DNA from: Lomentospora prolificans
Taxonomy: Eukaryota; Ascomycota; Sordariomycetes; Microascales; Microascaceae
Assembly (NCBI GenBank): GCA_029532625.1
Contig: JARFXM010000011.1
Span: 4,105,501 to 4,169,500, forward strand
DNA: 64,000 bases
Direction: 5' to 3'
Numbering within the stretch: the first letter of the stretch is position 1; every line of letters begins with the position of its first letter. Below the pieces are notes generated by a model. It was not told the DNA's origin, did not search any database, and was given only the letters and a program-made list of their open reading frames with translations. Shown here one piece after another: positions 54,958 through 64,000 of the stretch. The position numbers and the translations under genes are program-made.

Positions 54958-57272
54958 GGCGTAGATCCAATACTGACCTTGGTCCCTCGTGCTGTACAGA
55001 GGTTACGGAAGCACGCAAGGAGATGATCTGCGGAACAACTTATATATTCCCCTCTAAGAAGAGAGCTGGGCATAGTTTTCTAGAATAGGCGCGTCAACCA
55101 ATATAATCGCAGATGCAAAGCCACGATACATCACTTAACAGAGGTGTGCAATCTCGCATCGTTAGCGGGGGCCTGAGCAAGCTCTTCCTTTCCTTCTTGG
55201 CCACGGCATGCATACTGCCTCCATTAATCTCATTTATTGGCAGCCTGTGCAAATATTCTTCTGCAGGGCTCGTTTTCCAGTAGGACATGTTATTTGTGGC
55301 AAACTGAAGCATCGTCGAGCAGTCTGTTGCCGGTCATCTGCGGGGAATTCGCAGCATTGATAGGACGGGTTTGATCCTGATACCTGCAGGATTTTCGCCA
55401 TCTACCGCAATTACAGTCTGGTGTAGCTCCCATGCTTCCGAACAAGCTGGCATGCACCACTGACTGACAGCTTCACACATCTCGCCCACCTCGTCACAGA
55501 CCAGACCAGACGTTCTAGCCCCAATCCGACCGCCAAGCAAGCTTTGGCCCTAAAAGTGCCCAAGGCAAACCTTAATTCGCGTTCCTGGCGATCAGGGGTG
55601 CGAAGATAGCAAAGATCGGCCTCGGCTCCCTTCTCACCTCCGCCACAGTCGACACTGTGATGCAGTGGCGATCTGCCCGTACTATCGATTGATATGCTTT
55701 CGCTCGAAGCACTGTGCCTGGGGCGCTTGTTGCCCCGCTATATAAAGTCATGGCTCGCGGTAGAGAAGGGGCAACTTGCAGGCGTGATCGCTATAATAAT
55801 AAGATTTCTGCTCTCCCGTCGCCAGGCTTGTCTTCTTATTTGCCATCTTCGAAATGAAAACAAAAGGTTGACATGACACAAGCAAAAGTAGTGAGGGGAA
55901 TAAAAGCGAATAGAAAAGAGGCGGAACAAATAAAAATCCACGCTAACCCATCCCCTGGTACGCTGCATTGATGTCTCCCCTCCGTACCTTAATTAACCCC
56001 ACGTGAAACCGGTGCCGAGTATATTAGTATGTACCTTCAACGAACGGCGCATGTCCCGGATTATCCATCGCTCATCTGGCAATGCCGGGCCGCCCTCGCA
56101 GAATTTGTCTCTTGTACCTGTTTTGTTTTTATCCCTCTCGTTGCATTACCTCCGCACCTCTCTTTTCGAGAGTGTTGCCGTTTTATGAAGGTACCGCCAG
56201 CATCTTATACGAAGGAGAGTGGGCAGACTGTCCACCGACTTTTTTTGGCGGAATACCTGAGGCAGCAAAAGGTGGCTCGTCCCCCCGGTTTTCCAAACGT
56301 GGCGATGCCCTAGGCCTTGGCCAGCGCTGTTCCTTGCCTGCCAGAGGTGCCAGTGCTCTGGGCTTCGCGAACATGCTGGCTTGGCAGGGGGCAAAGGAAG
56401 GTATCCCGAAGAGAAGAAAACTATAAAGGAAAGCATCAAATTCAAGCTCCCAAGGTAGGCCACGCCCTCTCCGGCGTCTACTAAATTTCGCCTCAAATAC
56501 GATATTTTCTCTTGATTTTTATTTATTCATTTTACTCATTGAATTTCTTTTTCTTTTTCAGTGCACTTCAAAAACAAGCTACTGCATGTTAGTCCCTTGC
56601 TCCGCACTATTTCCCTCTTCATTGTCCCATCCATGTCATGTCGACCTGCTCCGATCGCATGAGTAGTGGCCGCACATCGTTCCGGCCCCTCTCCAACCCC
56701 TCCTCAGTGAGCGTTTATGCGTCGACTTGGTGGTAATAAAAATTTACGTAGGAATCAGGGGAACACGATGGTATGGGAGTCGTACTACTTCGGGGCCACT
56801 GGGGGTGGTATGGGTGTCCTTTTCTGTTTTCAGATGCCTCTTCTTGTCTTGGGCTAAGGATGGGCCTGTCATTTGCAAAATCTCGGCACAAAAATCACGT
56901 TGCAAAAAGGAGGAGACAGCACTCGTGATAGAGATCGGCTTCATTTCGAAGTTGGTATACAATAAAATCCAGAAACGCTATGAGGTGGGCGTCTTTGACT
57001 GCCCCACACCGCCATGCTCCATTCCAATGCATATGTTCAGTGATCACATAATGTCCCTTGTTGCCCTTGTGTAAATGCAGAGACAGACGAGAGAGAAGGA
57101 AAACGAAAGCTAAAAGAAAAAAGAAGTGTCATCTCATCCACACGTATGTGATGAGGAAATCAAGTAAATCCCGTAAAAAACTCCATGTCCATGTGCTCAT
57201 GTAGATAGCATTTGGGGGGGTGGCAGGAGGCCGGATGGCCTCCGTGTCCCGCCTCCGCCTGATATCCATATA
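54958..57272. other. intergenic, 2.3 kb
   Basis: Promoter of the coiled-coil gene on the left and ELL 3' region on the right. Minus-strand frames at 55094-55312 and 55334-55540 are short and could be parts of an eroded gene, but I cannot join them. No repeats of note. Confidence 0.5.
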
Positions 57273-59681
57273 TTACGCCTTCTCTGGCGGGCACTCGCGG
57301 TAGATCTCCGATTTCATTGATTGCAGGCGCTCTCGCATATCCAGTAAGCTGGCAATCTTGTCCCGAGGCGGGTTCTCGAGTGCCGATATCTCCCAGTGCA
57401 GCTCTTCGTACTTTTCGTAGTACACCTTGAACTTGTGAGCCTTCTGGAAAAGGTCGGTCGGTACGTCTCCCCTCTGTCGTTTTGCCTTGGGGGGTTTTGA
57501 CCGCTCCACATTGTCTCGATCCCCGATGCGCTTTCGAGGTTGAATAACCGGCCGTGAGGCTGCAATGACCTCGGGCTCCGCTTGGTCTAGGTCTGAAGCG
57601 TTCGTGGGTGGGGACGACGCTAAAGGCGACGACTTCGCAGGCGAAGTGTTCTTGCTCTTGTACGAATTCGAGGCCCCGCGCGATGTTTGGCTCAGTTCGG
57701 CGGGTCGCTGCTTTAGAGTTACTGGTGGTGCTGTTACACTAACTGGTCGCTGCTTGGGCCGTTTGCTTAAAGGAGTTCCCGAGCTGGAGCTACTACCGTC
57801 GTTGTCGTCCTCCTCTTCCTCTTCGCGCCGCCTCTTGGTCAAGGGGGGTGCAACCACAGGCTTGGCGGGTTGCTTCACTTTCGCAGGCTTCGCAGCAGCT
57901 TTTGGTTTGGGGGCTGGCGCCACAGCCACAGTTGCTGCCACTCGTTCCTTGGCTGACTCAATCGCCTTGGACTTGGCTGCGAGAGCTTGATCCTCCGAGT
58001 CAGAATCCGAGTCGAGGACGAACTCTTCAGAAAGAATTCGACTGCCAGTCTTCGAGGTGGTACCGCCCTTGTTCTTGTTGGGAGAGGTAGTAGCCTTGGC
58101 AGCCGCTACCGCCTTGCGAGCAAGAAGCCTCTTCTGCTGCGCCTCCCTTTCACTTATCTTCTTTTTCGGCGGAAGTGGGTTCGATGCCGACCGAGACATG
58201 GGAGTTGACTTGATCTCGGTAGCGGTGCTATCGTCTTTGCTAGAATCGTTGTTGCTATCTTCTGCCTTTTGGACCTTGATCTTGGGAGCTGGTGGCGCTG
58301 GAGGTGCAGCGGGGCCCTTTGTAAGGTTGGCCTGCAGTCTGCTTAAGCACTTGCCCTTGCCACGTTCCTCTTTAGGTAGCAATCGCTCCCACTGTGGTTG
58401 GGTAGTCGATAATCGCATTTTATCGTATTGGCGGACCGCATTATCTATCGCCTTTTGCCGTACCTCCTGGGTATCATAATCGTAGTTCCAAACATCAAGT
58501 TCCTTCCAGTATGTCTTGCTCATGGTCCACTTTTGCGTAGTCTCGTTAAAGTCCGCAACCTTTTTGAGGGTTGGCATGAAGTCTTCCATCTTTCCTGTCC
58601 ACTTGTCCTTGAGGTAGTCAACAGGTCTATCCTGAGCTGCGAGCTCGTGGATTAACGTTATTCGCTGTTCTTTCGCTCGCTCGATCGCTTGTTGGGATGC
58701 GGATAGGACGGGGCCGAGTGAAGGCGATCCACCAGTAACGCTAATGGCTGGAGATGTGGGCATTGATCTAGGGGTGGACGAAGCTCGCATGCTAGACAAG
58801 AGCTTAGACTTGTTCTTAGCGCCCTTCTTCTGCCCGGCTATCGAATCAATGACCATCGCGCTGCGTTCCATGTCAGTAGCCATTTCGGCGGGTTCTCTCG
58901 ATTGCGTGAGTCCATACTGTGTCTTTGAAGCTTCAGCCTGAGCTAAAGACTGCTGGAGGGCCTCGAGATCCGAATCGAACCCGGTTGCAGGGGTACTTGG
59001 TTTGGTAATGGTCTTTGCGGGCTCGTGCTTGCCCTTGTCTGCCTTCTTCACTGGTGACGCCTTCACTGACCCTGGTTGTGTTCGGATCTTGGGTTTGGAC
59101 CATATCGACATGGTGTTCGGCACCTTCTTCGCCCGTTTAATGGAGTCGGAAAACGGTTGCGTGAGGTAGAAGTCATGGGCTGCGGTATCCGGATTATAGG
59201 GTATCGTGTGTGAGCTCGAGCCGAAGTGGAGAGCCTGTATATACCACGTACGGATTAGGATCAGCATGTCCAAAATATTATAAAGGATTGTTTATGAGTG
59301 CAGGATGCGTGACTCGAGATATGCATCTCATGGTTACTTGATAGCTCCATTAAACCGCTCCTTTCCTAGTTCTCCTCAATGTAATCCATTGGGATCTCTG
59401 TCGACCGCCACCTGAAATAGAAAGCTTCGCAGAAATAAGAAGGCAGCTCTGTTGAGCCTCTGCCAACAAAGCCTCGGAAATCAAAGCCAATCGGGGACAA
59501 AACCTACCGGACTGCTTCCTAGCGACAGTTGTATGCCCTCGCCATTCTGGAAGCATTTTACTAGATCCTCAATCACATCGTCGCTAAGGTTTATGGCAAA
59601 CGCCTGGGAAGGAAATGTCTTCTCGTCACCAGGCGATCCGCTGAGAAGCAGGCCATCGTCGGGCACTCGCAACGGAGGCAT
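57273..59681 (-). CDS. ell1: RNA polymerase II elongation factor ELL
   Basis: Fungal ELL-type factor, which with an EAF partner stimulates elongation by RNA polymerase II (fission yeast Ell1). Exons 59681-59508 and 59234-57273, 711 aa. Exon 1 (MPPLRVPDDGLLLSGSP, FAINLSDDVIEDLVKC, IQLSLGSSP) is the start of the ELL N-terminal domain; the intron GTAGGT...TATACAG (273 nt) keeps phase into ALHFGSSSHTIPYNP. Residues 200-330 contain a winged-helix-like part of the ELL domain: QQAIERAKEQRITLIHELAA, RPVDYLKDKWTG and WNYDYDTQEVRQKAIDNAV. A long disordered region follows, with Ala/Pro/Lys and acidic SDSDSED tracts. The C-terminal 60 residues, FQKAHKFKVYYEKYEELHW and IASLLDMRERLQSMKSEIY, form the occludin/ELL homology helices. 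The intron is long for this locus, so a small additional exon cannot be excluded. Confidence 0.88.
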
Positions 59682-62042
59682 TGTTGCGGAAGCCGAGAAG
59701 TGATCGATTCGAGTCAAATGAAATAGGATGCTTAAAGATCGCGGGTATATAAATTTTGTAGTCGTAAAGCCGAATTGGGGAGAATGTCCAAGAAGACGAG
59801 CCGTTATTCGTAGAGAAGTGTGAGTTGAGTCGGGGTTGTGTTGTGGTAGAGAGGCGGATCGAGGTATTCGAGTCGTAGAGGGGATTTTCGTCAGAGAAGC
59901 AACGGGCGCTGCTCTGCCTCGGTATTCGCACTCTGAACCGCGAGGGAGAGAACAAAACTGGTCTCAATACTTGACAGAGTCATAGACTGATGAGTGAATG
60001 AGTTGGAAGAGTCGGGAGGGGGGTCACATTGTCCACCCGGGCCCTCTCTTCCTTTGTTCTCTTCACAACAATGGCAAACGGTAGGTAGTGGAAGTGCGAG
60101 CGTCCTGTCTAGTGATTCGGGTAAGGGACTAATTGGCTGAATGAAGAAGAATAGTGATCAAAGCACACAACAAAACAGCCCTGACAAGAGACCAGAAACG
60201 CCGCAAAAGTGTAGGCGAGGGAGAAGCGAGGCCGTGATGGAGGAAAGAAAGAGGAGTAGCCTTGTAATGACGGATGAGGAAGTACGAGTTGTACTGGGTC
60301 TGGGGAGTGGTGGGCCCAGAGAGAGAACGGGAAGCCTCAAAGAGTGAGCGCAGTGGATAGTGAAGGGGACTAGCATAGAGGGGTGTGGGCGACGAACAGG
60401 GCCTCATGCTGGCAGGTGCAATAGTGCGATGAGAGCAGGTGCAAGAGAGGTACCAAGTGTTGTTCAAGGCACAAGGAGTACAGTGTACGGAGTACGGGGT
60501 GTAGGTGGGCTCGACAACATTGCCACTGCCTTCAGCACCAGGTGAGTGCACAATAAAGCGTCACGGGGCCCTGGCCAAGGTTGGAACCCTATGGGCTATG
60601 GGTGGGGTGGATTTAGCAGAGAAGCTCAGAGGGAGGAAGCAGGACAGGCACACATCCCGCCGTCCTCCCTGGCTTGCTGCTGGACCCTGAGCAACTTCTG
60701 GGTCGTCTCCCAGCACAGAGTAAAACTGCTCGTCTACACTTTGCTTGAGAAGTTTGGACTGGCGTTTTCTCCCCCCAAAAACTACTGTCCGGTGAAATTA
60801 CCTTCACTAGGCTCCCAAGGAGCAGACGGAAGCTTGAATGACTTGAGAAAAACTCAAAATGACAAAGGGCATCGGACGACCAGGCTTCAAATCGCTCCGG
60901 GGCCAAACACAAGGTACCGAATGTGGGTTGAAGATGTCTCCCTCCTATCCCAAAAGCATCAAGTACCCAATGTATTTGAGTTCGGGATGCGGGTACCTTG
61001 TCTCCCAGAAATGACGGCTGCTACATCGGACTACTCCATCGAGCCAAGCGCTGCCAGCACTTTGTGTACAGTATTGTACTACCTCCAACACTATACAGGG
61101 AGTTACTATCACTTAGTTATGTGCGGCCTGGTACATGCGCCGTACAGTACTGCTCTATACACAGTGGAGACCCAGTCATTTCCGCACTATGCCTCTTGTG
61201 GACCTTTATGGAAAACCGTCACTGGAAGGTGGGTAGAACGGATGGAGTCCAAGCAAGCGGGCGTCTCTTCATACATCACGGTGCAACTAATTCGAGCGAC
61301 AAAAGAAATCTAGAATCTTGGGTTGACTGGTTGCTGCTGTGAAGAAAGATAGGTGTGGTTGGGGGCAGCCATCTACGAAGCTCCTCTCAAGGAAGACCTA
61401 ATCCACGGAGCCATGAATGTATTAGCGGGATTCTCTTCGGATTCTCATGCATCAGGCCATAGCAAACGTCCAGTCCCCCCTCCCCCTTGAATGACTTTTT
61501 TCCTTTTTGCTCTATAGGTTTGGTTATGTCAGGTCAAGAGTTGCCGGAAATGTCCCGAGCCAAAATGGTATTTCATAAAACAAGCTCAGGTGGGTGTTCC
61601 CTCATGTTCGTGGACCACCTCTTCACACATTAAGAGGATTACGCTATTATTCTCGCTTAGTGGGGAAGGCGAATCAGATTAATCAGACTTCCCCAGACAT
61701 TTTAATCTGCGTGTTGCCCTGGCGCCTCAGTAAAGTGTAACGACTATCCAAGCAGAATCGACCGATAATGGGCCTGGCCGAGTATATATATTTGACGCTT
61801 GGGGTTTTTGGAGGGCAATACCAACAACAGTATACAGTAAATATTGGAGAACTTTTAGATACAGCTCGAGGATAGCGGGTGACCACCGATTATTAGCTCA
61901 TGTTTACATATTTGTGCTTTCCAGAAGGTTGGGAAAAGTGAAGGAAAAAACGACGACTATCCGTGCTTCCTTTTCGAGAGCATTAAGATAGAATCTCGAT
62001 TACCAACAGTTTTTTTGAGCCTTTGACATTAATCGAGAAGCG

Positions 62043-62064
62043 AGATATATCTCTAGATATATCT
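62043..62064. repeat. tandem palindrome AGATATATCT x2
   Basis: Two copies of the self-complementary AGATATATCT separated by CT, so the 22 bp form both a direct and an inverted repeat. Confidence 0.85.
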
Positions 62065-63087
62065 ATTGCGGCAGGAAAAAACATCCCAGTGCCAACTTCG
62101 ACGGGTCACCGTAGAGCTTCCCCTAGGAAACGAGTTGGTTTCATTGACCCAATTAGTAGCCGATAGAATGGCCCGGTTAGTTCAGTTTAAGTTAATCCCA
62201 CCCAAAAAGTTCGGTGGCTTCTGCGATACTCATTGCCATGCCTCCCACTACGAGGCCATATCCAACCTTTGTTCTTTCCCTGTGGGCTAATGGGGCGGGG
62301 ACTCGGCGAACTCGATTCACACTTATCTTCTCCGAAGATGTCATTCCGAGATAGCGAGACCTGATACAACAATAGTACGGTAGAATGTCAAAATCGTCGG
62401 TTCGGAAGGCAGCCAAGTCAGACCATAGGAGCCATTCGTTGGTGTTGCCCATCGTCAAAAGGGAAAAATTCTGCCTTAACCTCTTCACAGCCCATCGATG
62501 AGTCAGGACCAAAGTGCGGGTTTCTTCCTCCAATTCTAGTGAAAGACCACACATGGCCCTTCCACGACTTTCCTGTATATACCGCAGTGCGTGCATTCCT
62601 CTGCTCGGTATGGATACGGCAATACACCAGTAATTCGGGTCGCGCGGGAATTTCCGTGTGGTCCTTCAAACCTGGCTGGTACTGGCTAGTGTGTGGGCCA
62701 TGGATGCACCGGTGTTCGGCACTACTGCATCCTAGATTTCCTGTACTTCCCAGTTAAGCCGACGGATGCTGGTATGAACCCTGGGCGCTAGACGTGGGGA
62801 GGTCAAGTATCAACAAAAGAGTAGTTCCAGATTGAAGGGGAGGCCTAGACTCTCCTACGAAACAATCAAAAAAGAGGAACCTCGTTTTTTGACAGTAGGA
62901 CCAGCTTAAAGGAACAATCGTACAAGTGGCAACCAAGAATAACAGGCAAGCAACCGCAACCGAAGATCCCTTTTTGAAGGCGCGCTCTCGATTCACATTC
63001 GGTCATGGAATTTTACGGTCAATAGATACTCCTGTGTGGTTGGATCAACCGCTGGCTTAGCTTTCCCCTAATCCGACCCTGTGCATG

Positions 63088-63137
63088 GCCCCGCCGGCCC
63101 CCCCCTCCCCCTCCCCCCAAAACCCAAAAAAAAAAAA
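63088..63137. repeat. C-rich then A-rich low-complexity tract
   Basis: Runs of C interrupted by single T or G residues, then a 12-nt A run at 63126-63137. Confidence 0.85.
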
Positions 63138-64000
63138 CACAAACAAAAGGAGAGGAGCATCAACCCTCTGAAATCGAAAGATTGAAATAGTCTCTCTTCG
63201 TCAACGCAGGAAAGACTTAGATGCATATTCTAGCAGCTATGTACCCAGTGTCGGCTTCCGTAGTCCACGAATTGCAAGATGATTTTCCATCAAGATGAGT
63301 TGGATGAGGGGTTTCGGGTGGCCGAGGATGACACTGCACCAGCGGCCTGCTCCTCCGTATCACCAGAATCGGAAGGCAGGGAGCCAAGAGAAGGGTATTT
63401 CGAAGGTGCAAAGTTCCCACCATCCAGTCCCAAAGTAAGAGAAGCATCATGCAGGGCGCTGACGTGCCTTTACGGACTTTGACAAGTCGATGGCAGTATT
63501 GATTCGTATCTGAATTCGAATCCTTGAGCCCACTACGAAATGTAATTGACGATTAGCAAGGGACTCAAAACAAAAAGCTGACCGAGACACTCACATTTTA
63601 CGGTTTAATGTCTCTCTTCACCGTCCGTTCCGTGATACACGCATTATCGGTTCCTCCTCCCTGTCCTTTGAAATGTTCCTTGCTACGTTCCTTGCGTGGT
63701 GGGCACCCCCTGTTGAACAGTATGGAGGTCATGGGTAGTTCCGAGGCATGCAAACCGCGAGCGCCTGAGTGGTTGCTACGGGCTTCGGGAGAGCACCCCA
63801 CTCGAAATCCCAGGACAAATTCCTCCAAAGCGGACAGGACAGCCAACTTCTTGCGCAGTCACTCAGGTACGTACAGTTACCAGTAGCGAAGGAATCCCGT
63901 GCGAATCCTGGCAGGCACTCTAGCCCGGCCACGTTGAAAATGGCGGGGGTCAGCCACGAGTCAGGCAATGAGGTCCAACAGTCGCTCCCATTCCCGTACG

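Larger units (their letters stand above)
59682..64000. other. right-edge region without recognisable genes
   Basis: ELL promoter and 5' UTR at the left. No supported gene follows. A 134-codon minus-strand frame at 62192-62596 (ELEEETRTLVLTHRWAVKRL) is the most protein-like, but a second frame over the same bases is equally open and nothing else supports either. A palindromic repeat is at 62043-62064 and a C-rich then A-rich low-complexity tract at 63088-63137. Confidence 0.5.

Noticed and set aside
62192..62596. 134-codon minus-strand frame
   Set aside because: Somewhat protein-like, but a second frame over the same bases is equally open and no splice or homology signal supports it.

Overview
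The window reads as nuclear DNA of a filamentous ascomycete (Pezizomycotina, most likely Sordariomycetes). Genes are monocistronic, lie on both strands, and carry short introns of about 55-100 nt with GTRNGY-type donors and CTAAC/CTGAC branch points 10-25 nt before the acceptor. Recognisable proteins are fungal: a Pil1/Lsp1 eisosome protein, a KMT6-type E(z) methyltransferase, an ELL-type elongation factor, a DUF1479 enzyme and a fungal C2H2-like protein. The order cannot be fixed from sequence alone. Exon models were built by hand from splice signals and reading-frame continuity.

Layout. 0-3.4 kb: gene-poor, with one protein-like exon remnant. 3.5-10 kb, minus strand: PEX13 (peroxisomal import docking) and RAD2/XPG (excision-repair nuclease). 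10.7-14.3 kb: accessory region with a decayed coding stretch carrying an in-frame 9-bp minisatellite, a fungal zinc-finger-like gene and an unrecognised coding-like segment. 15-17.6 kb: NAA38 (NatC subunit, +) and PIL1 (eisosome, -), convergent. 19.6-23.2 kb: KMT6 (H3K27 methyltransferase). 24.3-27.4 kb: BAP31-like ER protein (+) and DUF1479 oxygenase-like protein (-), convergent. 28.6-33.1 kb: HhH-containing conserved protein (-), 4F5/zf-met2 small zinc protein (+), 2OG-Fe(II) dioxygenase (-). 33.7-37.5 kb: NAN1/UTP17 (-) and RPB10 (+), head to head across 340 bp. 37.5-44.6 kb: about 7 kb with no recognisable gene. 44.6-47.2 kb: a seven-exon conserved fungal protein (DUF7624-like). 49.1-50.3 kb: Rrg1/EFM2-like methyltransferase. 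52.8-55 kb: two hypothetical minus-strand genes. 57.3-59.7 kb: ELL-type elongation factor. 59.7-64 kb: nothing recognised.

The recognised set is housekeeping: transcription (RPB10, ELL), chromatin (KMT6), ribosome biogenesis (NAN1), repair (RAD2), peroxisome import (PEX13), cortex and ER organisation (PIL1, BAP31) and protein modification (NAA38, Rrg1). There is no secondary-metabolite cluster, intact transposon, rRNA, tRNA or CRISPR array that I can support. I found no clear new multi-gene system. The best leads are a coding-like gene at 52.85-53.48 kb whose 5' part needs a very short intron or a frameshift, the decayed minisatellite-bearing segment at 10.7-11.3 kb, a stop-free intron in PEX13 that could be retained, and the NAN1/RPB10 shared promoter.
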